Below are positions 23,162 to 33,755 of a stretch of 64,000 nucleotides of DNA, piece after piece. A program made the translations under genes and the position numbers. Each line of letters starts with the position of its first letter. Within the stretch, counting starts at the first letter, position 1. The stretch lies in contig CAIIXF020000007.1 in assembly GCA_903813345.2 (NCBI GenBank), positions 38,858,671-38,922,670 on the forward strand, read 5' to 3'. The notes beneath the pieces were generated by a model. It did no database searches, was not told the DNA's origin, and saw only the letters and a program-made list of their open reading frames with translations. Origin of the DNA: Owenia fusiformis (lineage: Eukaryota > Annelida > Polychaeta > Sabellida > Oweniidae).

Positions 23162-23777
23162 CAGCTCATTTGCATATACACTTTGATTGGTCGAAAATGT
23201 TCTGCTGTAAAACTGTTAACGTTAGCATTTTTTATTATTTATCTTGTAGGGGTTTATATTTTTATCAGTGGCATGTTAAATTAACAGATGCCTATTAAAG
23301 CGTGTTATTTTGTATAGTGGGTGGGTGTCTATTTTGTGAAAATGCCTTAAACTCCAAAAATTAGCAGAAATCGATCAACAGTGACTGAAATCGCCGAAAC
23401 GTGACACTTCAAAAAATACTTTAAAATGACCCAGGAGTAAGAATCAAGTGATCGTTTGGTAAAAGAATGCAGCTCATTTGCATATACACTTTGATTGGTC
23501 GAAAATGTTCTGCTGTAAAACTGTTAACGTTAGCATTTTTTATTATTTATCTTGTAGGGGTTTATATTTTTATCAGTGGCATGTTAAATTAACAGATGCC
23601 TATTAAAGCGTGTTATTTTGTATAGTGGGTGGGTGTCTATTTTGTGAAAATGCCTTAAACTCCAAAAATTAGCAGAAATCGATCAACAGTGACTGAAATC
23701 GCCGAAACGTGACACTTCAAAAAATACTTTAAAATGACCCAGGAGTAAGAATCAAGTGATCGTTTGGTAAAAGAATG
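23162..23777. repeat. 308-bp tandem duplication within the right TIR
   Basis: Two essentially identical copies start CAGCTCATTTGCATATACAC at 23162 and 23470 and each ends GGTAAAAGAATG. Absent from the left TIR. Confidence 0.93.
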
Positions 23778-24685
23778 CCTCAAACTCCAGGAATCACCAA
23801 AAATCACTCAAGCGTGAAAATTGTAAAAATGCTCTTAAATGTATCGGGAGTAAGAATACTGTGTCCATTTGGTGATTAAATACCTCAAACTCAAGAAATA
23901 AGCGAAAATCACTGAAGCGTGAAGATTGGAAAAATATTCTAAAATGACTCCAAAGTAAGAATCAAGTAATCGTTTGGAGAAAAAATTAGCACAAATTGAT
24001 CAACTTGACAATTTAAAAATATTCTAAAATAACTCAGGAGACTTTTTGGTTATAAATATTCAATACCTGTCTGAACTTGTTAAATTGTGCAGAAATTCTC
24101 CTCTATTGGGTGATTTTCTTTTATCTGATTGGATGAGAATATACCGCAACCCGATTGGTTAAAATTATTCTGAAACTCTAAACATAATTGGTTAAAATAA
24201 TCCAAACATACTGTGCCCTGATTGGTTAAAATGATTCTGCAAGTCAAAACCTGATTGGTTAAAAATTACTGTACTCTGATTGGTTAAAATAATTCTGCAA
24301 GCTAAAACCTGTTTGGTTGAAATGGTTCTGCAGTTATCTTATTTACTGTTTCATCAGTTTGTTATCAACCTTTGACCTATATCAATGAAACATCCATGAA
24401 GTGGATAGATAGCTTATCACATAACCTTTGACCAGTGATATAAAGTGGCATGATTTTTCTACAGCTTATGCAACATATAAAGTATGTGTCAAATATAATT
24501 GGTCAAATTGGTATATTCCAGTCATGTGATTGGTCGAAATTGTTCTGCATTTATCTTTTTCACAGTTTTATCAGTTCGTTATCAACCTTTGACCTATAAC
24601 AATGAAACATCCACGAAGTAGACAGATAGCTTATCATCACTTAACCACTCTCTTATCAATTATGAGTAACCTTTGAGCCAGTTAT

Positions 24686-26414
24686 GGTATGAGGTTCCAT
24701 ATCCATCCGCCAAAAGGTATGACCCCTATATAGTCCATTTAAAAACTCGTGGTATTGTTCTAAATAACGCCATAGTTGGCTTCTAGGGTACCTAGTATGC
24801 CACTATTTGGTATCAAAATAAAGAGGAGGAGTTCAACTTTCATTTGAATTACGAAAATAGCGATGTAGGTCAAAAATAGTTCCGACGGGAGCATGTTTAC
24901 TACGCGTTTGCCCATCATATCAGAATTGAGGAAGTGGTAGCAAACGCGAGTCACAATAAAAGGACGCTGATATCTCAAAAAGTAACCTGACTCCCTATAA
25001 TTTGATGTAGATCAATCGAACCCCTATATGAACAGGTACATTTTGATATATAACACTATGGGGGATAAGCGTTTTATAGTTGGTCACGAACGCCATATGT
25101 GCAAAGTATTGTTATGAATTTTCGAATTTGGTGTTGGATTACGGTACTCATACCTTAATATGAGGCCTAAAATTGTCTGCTAGTTGGCCAGAGACCAATA
25201 TTCTAGCAGAATTTGAGAACAGAATCGATTTTTTCGTTCTGCGTAGGGCAAACAATGATTTGAAATCACTTTCAACCATTGTGTGAGTATAAGAATGGTC
25301 ATAAGAGGCCCGTGGAGGGTCTGGAATGAAAGAAAGCCCTCTGAAATTCCGTCAAAATTGCAGGTTATTTCTTCATTTTTTGCTAAAATTACATGATTTT
25401 CAGGGCCCATATCTCAGTGAAATTGCTACAATGTAGCGATTTTTCATTTTTACACGCTAGATACACGTGTCAGGTCGACAGAAACAGTAAGCATGTGTGA
25501 TTTTTAAATTGCTACATTGTAGCAATATTTATTTCAAAATACAGGTGTGAGGGAAACTGCAATTTAGTTAGATTTGGGCGAAAATGGCCAAATTTCAGTC
25601 AAAATCCTCGGGACACAGGGCCTTTGTCTTAGATTTAGTCAATGATGCAACTCTTAGTAGAAGGTGTGCCATATAGGGAATGAAAGCTGTTTGTCAGACG
25701 TATCATTTTCTTCAATAAACTCAGAGATAGTCAGGTTAGATTTGTGACGTCACAGTGGCAAAGTTAGACTAGCATATTTAGACGTATTTGGGGTAGGGCA
25801 AATTAACCCTTTCAAGCCTAAATGGATAAATTTTTCACATATTCAGCCATTTCCGACGTTTTTATGCATTTTTGAACTAGAAATGATATTTTCTGCCAAA
25901 AAAAGTTGCAGAGACAAAAATCAGTGTGATGTCATAACACATTAAGGTATGAGGTTCCATATCCATCCGCCAAAAGGTATGACCCCTATATAGTCCATTT
26001 AAAAACTCGTGGTATTGTTCTAAATAACGCCATAGTTGGCTTCTAGGGTACCTAGTATGCCACTATTTGGTATCAAAATAAAGAGGAGGAGTTCAACTTT
26101 CATTTGAATTACGAAAATAGCGATGTAGGTCAAAAATAGTTCCGACGGGAGCATGTTTACTACGCGTTTGCCCATCATATCAGAATTGAGGAAGTGGTAG
26201 CAAACGCGAGTCACAATAAATGGACGCTGATATCTCAAAAAGTAACCTGACTCCCTATAATTTGATGTAGATCAATCGAACCCCTATATGAACAGGTACA
26301 TTTTGATATATAACACTATGGGGGATAAGCGTTTTATAGTTGGTCACGAACGCCATATGTGCAAAGTATTGTTATGAATTTTCGAATTTGGTGTTGGATT
26401 ACGGTACTCATACC
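24686..26414. mobile_element. Composite-transposon-like insertion in the right TIR
   Basis: Two 469-bp units in the same direction (24686-25154 and 25946-26414), differing at only about one base, flank a 783-bp middle part. Each unit starts GGTATGAG and ends CTCATACC, an 8-bp TIR. The whole is flanked by TTAT (24682-24685, 26415-26418), and the uninterrupted left TIR shows a single TTAT at the matching place. The inner junctions both read TTAA (25155-25158, 25942-25945). This fits two MITEs, each once flanked by TTAA, moving together with the DNA between them. No transposase is visible. Confidence 0.82.
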
Positions 26415-27186
26415 TTATGCCACTCCCAGTGCACCACCACGTGACCTTTGACATCACTTTCAGTGGAACGTGGAACACGTGACCTATGACGTCACTTCCG
26501 GTGGAAGTGGAAGTGAACACGTGACCTATGACGTCACTTCCGGTGGAAGTGGAAGTGGAATAGTGCAGGTGCAGGTGCAGGTAGGGGGTCGAAAGGCCCG
26601 CCATATACTACTCTAGTGGCATGTAAAATAAGCAAAGTCAGCACTATCAATGGTATACTCTACCTTTAGATATAATCCTAAAAGTTCAAAAGCTTTTTGC
26701 CATTTTGTTTCACAACTGCGGTATGGTATAACTCCACCTTTTTTTTTTTTTTTTTTTTTTACTTTATACCAGGATGTATTTATTAAAAGTTTGTGATTAT
26801 TATACAATTCTCTCTTTGTATTGCATTCCTTTTTTTATATTTAATTTTTTTTTTATTTCAGATAATTCAAAAAAGATTACATAAATTTTAAAATTTGTTT
26901 ACATAAGTTACCTGTTGCATTACATGATAATATTTCTCTTGGAGAGCTCTAATTTAAAATTATAGTACAAGACTCCACCATTGTTTTGCCGTTTCACTAC
27001 TTGCCACAATCAGCCTCACTGCCAGCATATCAAACCAGGCCCATTTTCCATCAAACCTGGCCCAACTACTATCAGGTGGATGTCCTTCAAAAATCAAGTT
27101 GGCATGGTTACCAAAGCCTAATAGTTGCCATGGTAACCGTAGAAATGGGGTAAAAAATGGGAGCAAAAAAGCACCCAAATCCACCA

Positions 27187-27960
27187 TTTTTTTTTATTAA
27201 AAAACTATATTTCAAATCAAAAACATATATACAGTACAATTAATACATTTACATATAAAGGTTACATGTTGTAAAATGATTTTTCCCTATTATCTATCAT
27301 TTTCAAAGTTTCCTGCTCATTCAGCAGATCACATTTAAACATATGGATAGCTATTTTTATAATCACACTTTTAAAATATTTTTCTTGTGCGAAATTTTCA
27401 ATACCAAGTTTTTGTTTATCATTGAGACAATTACAATCACAGGTGTTCCAAATATTTAAAACTTCTTTACACTTCACAAAATACATGAAATAGTGCATAT
27501 CATCATCAATTTCATTATCACAATATTTACATTTATCTGAATCTTGTATTTTACACTGTTTTAGATATTTGCCACTTGGATAAATTTTATGGATAATCTT
27601 CCATTGGATAATTTTGAGCTTATTATCTTTTGTACAATTAAAAAGTGTGTTCCACACATCCTTACTTATCAATGTATTATCATATTTAATATCACATTTT
27701 CTTGCCAAGACTAACTCTGATCGTATATACTTTGAATCTGATTTACATAATTCTCTATTTACAAATCTCAAGTTGTTATTATTCTCTTCATCTCCATACT
27801 TTGTAATTAACTCTTGTTTAACACATGCTTTTAAAATATTATACTGCAGCATGGTTTGTCAATTGTGCTGTACTTTTTGAACTATGACATTATATGAACA
27901 TAACATTCCATCTTTAACAATATCATTTATATAAATTACATCATTTTCAATCCAATGTTT
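27187..27960 (-). pseudogene. 5'-truncated LINE ORF2 C-terminus
   Basis: A minus-strand frame of 196 codons (27262-27852) shows LQYNILKACVK, TLFNCTKDNKLKIIQWKIIH and a finger of the form CKYCDNEIDDDMHYFMYFVKC, matching the style of the C-terminus of the large LINE ORF2 at 30.2-30.8 kb. A short T run at 27187 on the plus strand looks like its poly(A) end. It is a related but different LINE copy, carried inside the hAT-like element. No target duplication was identified. Confidence 0.8.
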
Positions 27961-28019
27961 AAAAAATAATGGTCCCAAACCATGGTGGGTCACGTGCATT
28001 ATCTCATGGAAATGGGCAT

Positions 28020-28316
28020 ACCAGTGCAAAGAGGGAAGGTCACTGAACAGAATCTTTTGAATTTTTCAGAAAACGTGCCCAATATAATGCTCTAACTGAT
28101 ACAATTTTTGAAATTTTAGAAAATTTTCTTAAACAAAAATGGCGGTCATAAAAAGGAAAATAGATTGTTTTTTTCAAATCAGTTTTTTTCATTTTTTTTC
28201 TTTTTCTATGAATGATATCAAATTTTCAAAGATTGTATCATTAGAGCAATACATTGGACACATTTACTGGAAAAATCACAAGATTCTGTTCATTGACCTT
28301 TCCTGAGCACCTACTT
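28020..28316. repeat. Imperfect hairpin, about 300 bp
   Basis: GGTCACTGAACAGAATCTT (28038) pairs with AAGATTCTGTTCATTGACC (28271) and pairing continues inward through T- and A-rich arms. A small foldback repeat or MITE inside the hAT-like element. Confidence 0.7.
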
Positions 28317-30898
28317 TTAGCTATTTTTCAGTCACATTTTCATAGGGCGGAAAAGGTTACTTCATCATGTTTAGGGTCATTCTGACCATGAACATTGTGA
28401 TCCTGGACCTGTAAATGGTATTTGGAACTTGTTGAATTGACTGGAGGTCAAAACAGAACTCTGTTATCTTTGTTCAAAAAATGTCTAAAAATACAAAAAA
28501 AATTGTCAATTCCTGTTTTGTCATTTCCTGTTAACTTCCATGGCACCTTAAGTATATGCATTGTGGCCATTTGAGGTATGTATGTAAAGCTGAGGCCAAT
28601 TACTTTCTAAATGTGCCATTTTAGAAAGAAATCGCCAAAATATAGTGCCGTAAACTGGAACTACTTTATTCGTTAATTTTCATCGGTGAAGCAGGGATTT
28701 TACCTAAAAATGAGTCCCTATGTTGGCGTAGTGATATTTAAAAATCGAGACGCAAACCCTATGTTAAATGTATGGTCAAGATGAAGGTTATGTATAGGGG
28801 AACGCAGAAATATAGTTATTGTATGGGCTAATTCGTTCGAAAATGGCGATATGTATCCCAAACTTTAATTTTGTTTTTTTTTTCAATATTTTTCAATGAT
28901 TTACCGTAGTGACACCTAAATGGAAATATAAACACTTCCGGTAAATATTCGGTTCAAGTGCGAATTTGGACAAACTTTTGCAAGTTTGACCAGGAAATCA
29001 CCTTTCATTTGGTATGTTAGTTACGTTTTTGATCGTATTGGGTATGTTAGAATCATATACATGTCGAGTTATTAGCATAAATGTCACAGTTTGAAGGATA
29101 AATGGAAATATAACACTTCCGGGAAATATTGTCACAAAAGCCTTTTGGACTTTTAGTCTTTATATACTATTCCCTATATTTTTAGAATATACCATTGATA
29201 GTGCTGACTGTGAAAATAAGACAGACTAATAATGTGAAAGGTACTGTAATATCTGAAACAGATGAAATTAAACTAGTTCAATACGCTGATGATATGTCAC
29301 TTTTACTTAAAGATGTTGCATCTGTCAAAGAGGCAATCAATATTATTGATGCCTTTTCAAATATATCTGGGTTAAAATTAAATAAACAGAAATCAGAAGC
29401 AATATGGTTAGGCAATAAAAAATTTTGTGTTGAAAAACCACATCAAATGGAAAATTTTCCCAAATAATAGGATTAAAATATTAGGCGTAACATTTTGCAC
29501 AACCAATAAGGTGGTTGAATTAGATGAGAATATTGACTGTAAATTCAAAAAATGTGAAGAAATAATGAAAAGATGGGCAGGTAGATGTTTAACCATGTTT
29601 GGTAAAATTACTCTCGTAAAATCACTAATGCTCTCACAATTTGGATACATTATGCAAAGTTTTATTTTGTCAGATAAGATTATTAAACGGATAAATTGTT
29701 TGTTTTTTAAATATATCTGGTCAGGTAACAAAGGTGTGTATAAAGAAGAAGATGTAAAAGGTGTAGTAGAATGTATTAAAAGAAATATATTGATACAGGG
29801 CAATGCAAAGGGAGGTCTAAATATGATAGATGTGAAACATTTTCAAGATGCTTTTGCAATTAAATGGATTAAACTTCTACTTGATAGAAACAAAGCAAAC
29901 TGGAAAAACCTCCCAACCTATCTTATTGACAAAATTTGTCAAGATTTTTCTATTTTACTGTCTAATGTTGAATTTAATCAGGTAAAGGGACTAGAAAGAA
30001 TTAAGTCCTCATTTTGGACAGATGTGTTGAAAACATGGATTATGTATAATTCAGTTAAAAGTAGTCCATATAATCAAATAACAAAGACTTGTTGTACAAG
30101 AACAATCCTTTATATTTTGATAACTGGCATCAAAAAGGTGTGTATAAAATAAATGATGTATGTAATGTAAACAATGAACTATTAAGCTATGATCAAATTG
30201 GGCAAAAAGTAGGTTTTAATGGCCAGACTTTTCTTCAATACAATTTACTTAAAGGAGTTTTTAACAAGTTAGACAGAATCAAGATTGAGGCATTAAAAAA
30301 CAGTGAAAGCAAAATATATTTTAATTGTATTCCTGTACAGAAAATCAATGTGCAATCAATAAGAAAAGGGTTTGTAAAAAACAGTTTAACAGAATCCAAA
30401 TCAGAAGAGTATTGGTCTGAGCAATTTGCTCAAACGGATTTCTCAGACTTTTATAAGATTTTGTTTAAATGTAACATTAGCAATAATGTTAAAGAATTTA
30501 TATTTAAATGTTTTAATGGAGCCATATGGACAGAAAAAAAATTACAAAAAATTCAGAAGTCAAATGGAATTTGTAAAATATGCAATGTTGAAGCAGAAAG
30601 TCATAAACACTTATTTGTCAATTGTACGAATGCAAAGGAATATGTAAATACTCAAAATTTAAAGTTTTCTGATCAAGAAATTTTATTTTATAGCAATGAA
30701 GGAGATTTTGAGAGCAAATGCCATAGAAACCAGCTAGTGTTTAAACACAAGTTTGAAATTTGGAAAATTAGAAATAGTAAAATCTATAACCAATAAGTTC
30801 TGTATTCCTGTATAAGTACCAATGTAACCATTGTATATATGTAAAAATTGTATAAATGCTGTTTCAATGTTAATAAATTAATTTAAAAAAAACAAAAA

Positions 30899-31666
30899 AA
30901 CTTGACTGCTCGCAGGCAGGGTACATGCTCCTATGTCAAAATTTCAGTGAAATCCTCTTGAAACATGAAATATTAATTGTATGGCATATACAAGACCATT
31001 GGTAATGTTACCATAGGGAATCGGACCTGCAGGCCTTACCATCTATACATGTTTTTTCTGTTTTGAAAAATTCGATATGTATGTATATTGTATGTATATT
31101 TCATAGCTTTTCAAAGAAATCTACAAATATTTCGTTGCGGTTTTATCTTTACATCGTAATTTCAATTACCGCCATCACTATTCAAACGAGTTACCTTGAA
31201 ATATCAAGACGACGTGCTATTCTCATACTTATAGAACTCAATGTGACTGTCATTCACCATTTATTAAGCAGTAAAAATTAATTTGCTTCATGGATGGCAA
31301 GATTTCCTGTTGAATGTCGAGCCTCGCATCATACGAATGTAATTTTAGGCGATCTGTCTGCATGGGGTGATACTTAACGGTTATACTCCAAGGTTTTGGA
31401 CCGATATAAAGATGGCCCATGTTATATACAGATCGATCGCCACCTTCATTTTGAAATATGGAAATTATAATCAACTAAATATAGATGTCGCATTCGTTCA
31501 ATTCGTCTACAATAAATTGACAGAACACATAATTGATGACAATCACAAATTAATGATAATAAAAATGACAATAAAAACTTGAATCAAAAGTCAAAAGTCT
31601 TTTCTGGGTCACAGCGAATGGCATGATTTCCTCGAGTCTCTTCAGTTGCAAGGCAACCATACTGGG
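30899..31666. repeat. Tandem 1.8-kb unit, copy 1, right part (B)
   Basis: It matches 32699-33459 almost base for base; visible differences are a 7-bp insertion near 31590 and CCAAGG against CCTAGG near 31390. It joins the A part at 14843 once the LINE is removed. The junction TGACTGCT|CGCAGG is intact in copy 2. Confidence 0.88.
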
Positions 31667-33459
31667 ACATTCAAATCTAACAATTGGTGTATGGGGGTGG
31701 GTACACTGAATAAGTTTCTGTCACTCATATAATAAACACATGATCTCTTTATACCAAGTAAAACTACCAATGAGATTTTCTGCAATTTTTTCTAATTTCC
31801 AGGCACCGCAAAATACAGGATGTCCTTGGAGTCTCTACACTTTACACAGACTTTGTATTGTGATTGTAAAGAGACATGGACACCCTGTATGTGTACTCAA
31901 CAATTGTAAATACTAGCACTCCACGAAAATACTTTCCAAGTACAGGGTTATGTAAAAACAGCCAAGCTAGATTTGAATGTTTGCATCAATTTTTGTTATG
32001 TAATACGAAAAGTAACCAAAAGTTGGGTTGAATATGTCCTCAAAGGAAGATTTGTATACAATATGATGTACTAAAATCCAACTATCAATATCTATTGCCA
32101 AGTTCGATTTGAATGTTTGCGATAATTTGTTATTAAAAATATTATATAAACCCACACTAGGGTTAAGATGTCCTCTTTGTACCATACGACCCTTCTTCAA
32201 ATTAAGGGACATTTTTGTAATAAAGTTAAAATAGTAAAACAGATTTCGTTTTGTTGCTTTTAAATGTTGTAATTTCTTCAAATATTGTGTCATTCCAATG
32301 CTTGCGCTGATAGGTGTTATTTTCTGTATCTTCGTCAACATTTCTTTTTATACCACGGATTTCTATTGTCATCAATTCAATTACTAGTATATTAGCCAAC
32401 TAAATTAGCGGATGATTTAATCCTCGGCCTCACAGAGCAGAAAACTGGTGCAAGATTGGGTGAGGCAAAATCATCCAGTTTTCTGTTCAGAGACCGAAGA
32501 TTTTTCGTCGCTATAGTTGTTTATACGTTTTTCTTCGACAAAATATTCTTCGTTCACACAATAAAGCTGGTCTAATGAACGCCTCTATAGACTACTTAGA
32601 CCAACAAAAGGTGTATGGGTGGCCAGGCACCACTCCGCATTTATGTTACCCTTTGCATTAGTTCGACTTGCTTCTCAAAAGAGAGCTTAGTTTATAACTT
32701 GACTGCTCGCAGGCAGGGTACATGCTCCTATGTCAAAATTTCAGTGAAATCCTCTTGAAACATGAAATATTAATTGTATGGCATATACAAGACCATTGGT
32801 AATGTTACCATAGGGAATCGGACCTGCAGGCCTTACCATCTATACATGTTTTTTTCTGTTTTGAAAAATTCGATATGTATGTATATTGTATGTATATTTC
32901 ATAGCTTTTCAAAGAAATCTACAAATATTTCGTTGCGGTTTTATCTTTACATCGTAATTTCAATTACCGCCATCACTATTCAAACGAGTTACCTTGAAAT
33001 ATCAAGACGACGTGCTATTCTCATACTTATAGAACTCAATGTGACTGTCATTCACCATTTATTAAGCAGTAAAAATTAATTTGCTTCATGGATGGCAAGA
33101 TTTCCTGTTGAATGTCGAGCCTCGCATCATACGAATGTAATTTTAGGCGATCTGTCTGCATGGGGTGATACTTAACGGTTATACTCCTAGGTTTTGGACC
33201 GATATAAAGATGGCCCATGTTATATACAGATCGATCGCCACCTTCATTTTGAAATATGGAAATTATAATCAACTAAATATAGATGTCGCATTCGTTCAAT
33301 TCGTCTACAATAAATTGACAGAACACATAATTGATGACAATCACAAATTAATGATAATAAAAATGACAATAAAAACTTGAATCAAAAGTCTTTTCTGGGT
33401 CACAGCGAATGGCATGATTTCCTCGAGTCTCTTCAGTTGCAAGGCAACCATACTGGGAC
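31667..33459. repeat. Tandem 1.8-kb unit, copy 2 (uninterrupted)
   Basis: This is the complete unit, A plus B, starting ACATTCAAATC and ending CCATACTGGGAC. It directly follows copy 1, so the arrangement is A-(LINE)-B-A-B. It shows what the locus looked like before the LINE arrived. It contains the same 124-codon minus-strand frame (31967-32341) and several 70-100-codon frames in B without recognisable domains; a genuine gene is not supported. Confidence 0.88.
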
Positions 33460-33464
33460 CGATT

Positions 33465-33755
33465 CGCGTCGTTCCACTACTGCCCTTGGTGGGGGCCCGC
33501 TACCATACTGTATGACTTCCGGGGTCTACTAATGCACGTTAGTGGAGGAACCAACCACAGTCTCACAATCTGTCTCCGGCAAGAGCGGCCAGAGAACCAA
33601 CCCATGCCAAGGGCCGGTAAACGGTTGGACCTTCGGACCGGGTGTCCGTAGTGCAATGATCAAAAACTCCGTACCTGGGGCTCGAACGCGGGACCTCCGT
33701 ATCCCACTACGTTCAACCCACAAAGTAATCTACCTTCACCACTAGACCACTCTGC
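33465..33755 (-). mobile_element. tRNA-derived SINE
   Basis: On the minus strand from about 33755 the sequence reads GCAGAGTGGTCTAGTGGT (A-box like) and later GCGTTCGAGCCCC (B-box like), the internal RNA polymerase III promoter of a tRNA. A non-tRNA body follows to about 33465. Spacing and a GC content above the surroundings support a SINE, not a functional tRNA: no anticodon arm or acceptor stem closes properly. Confidence 0.72.

Larger units (their letters stand above)
18879..26612. mobile_element. Polinton/Maverick-like element, compact, with about 1.5-kb TIRs
   Basis: The ends are AGTAGTATATGG and CCATATACTACT. They are flanked by the 6-bp direct repeat CTAGTG at 18873-18878 and 26613-26618, inside the LINE reverse-transcriptase reading frame. 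Polintons are known for 6-bp target duplications, long TIRs and 5'-AG termini, and the central ATPase fits that group. TIRs are 18879-20385 and 23050-26612; the right one is enlarged by a 308-bp duplication and a 1.7-kb insertion. Only about 2.65 kb of unique DNA separates them, with three minus-strand ORFs. No polymerase B, integrase, protease or capsid gene is visible, so it would depend on helpers. Without later inserts it was about 5.5-6 kb. Confidence 0.8.
23050..26612 (-). repeat. Right terminal inverted repeat, enlarged by a duplication and an insertion
   Basis: It is the reverse complement of 18879-20385 in order, interrupted at 24686-26414 by another element. Within it, 23162-23469 is tandemly repeated at 23470-23777, while the left TIR has a single copy. 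Removing both additions gives about 1.52 kb against 1.51 kb on the left. Confidence 0.88.
26633..29212. mobile_element. hAT-like non-autonomous element in LINE ORF2
   Basis: The ends are CAAAGTCAGCACTATCAATG and, reversed, CACAGTCAGCACTATCAATG, a TIR of about 28 bp with one or two mismatches. The flanking 8-bp duplications AAAATAAG are at 26625-26632 and 29213-29220. An 8-bp duplication with CA..TG ends fits the hAT superfamily. The interior holds a poly(T) tract (26739-26760), a minus-strand LINE 3' fragment and a hairpin, but no hAT transposase frame. Confidence 0.8.
16866..30798 (+). pseudogene. LINE ORF2: endonuclease-reverse transcriptase, interrupted
   Basis: The parts are 16866-18878, 26619-26632 and 29213-30798. 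The N-terminal exonuclease/endonuclease-like domain shows NVLSVNVRGLRNK, IQESF, GGDFN and NSDHKGI. The reverse transcriptase shows SPGLDGLTTCFYK, the motif A region ALDYSRAYD, motif B GLSQGCPAS and motif C YADD (about 29284). A C-terminal C-x2-C..H..C finger (CKICNVEAESHKHLFVNC) follows. Removing the two inserts with their target duplications (7740 and 2588 bases) keeps the frame exactly through YADD. Defects outside the inserts are an in-frame TAA at 18216, a frameshift near 29430 and another near 30110. Confidence 0.9.
14844..30898 (+). mobile_element. L1/Tx1-like LINE, full-length but broken by three insertions
   Basis: The element starts after AACTTGACTGCT (14832-14843) and ends in an A-rich tail followed by the same 12 bases (30899-30910), a target duplication typical of target-primed reverse transcription. 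After subtracting the three inserts with their target duplications it is about 5.3 kb: a 5' UTR of about 350 bases, ORF1 with zinc knuckles, a gap of about 125 bases, ORF2 (endonuclease, reverse transcriptase, terminal zinc finger) and a short 3' UTR. An ORF1 with CCHC knuckles plus an apurinic-type endonuclease suggests the L1/Tx1 clade. The copy is dead: it has inserts, one nonsense codon and two frameshifts. Confidence 0.9.

Noticed and set aside
22993-23181. Polyproline frame on the minus strand
   Set aside because: Read from the triplet tract at the TIR border.
24686-26414. LTR retrotransposon (two identical direct repeats)
   Set aside because: Ends are GG..CC not TG..CA. There is no primer-binding site after the first repeat, no polypurine tract before the second, and no gag or pol frame. 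The TTAA junctions fit paired MITEs better.
26613-26807. 64-codon minus-strand frame with polylysine
   Set aside because: Runs through the poly(T) tract and the hAT-like TIR.
33529-33745. Functional tRNA gene
   Set aside because: A- and B-box-like words are present, but the stems do not close and a SINE body follows.
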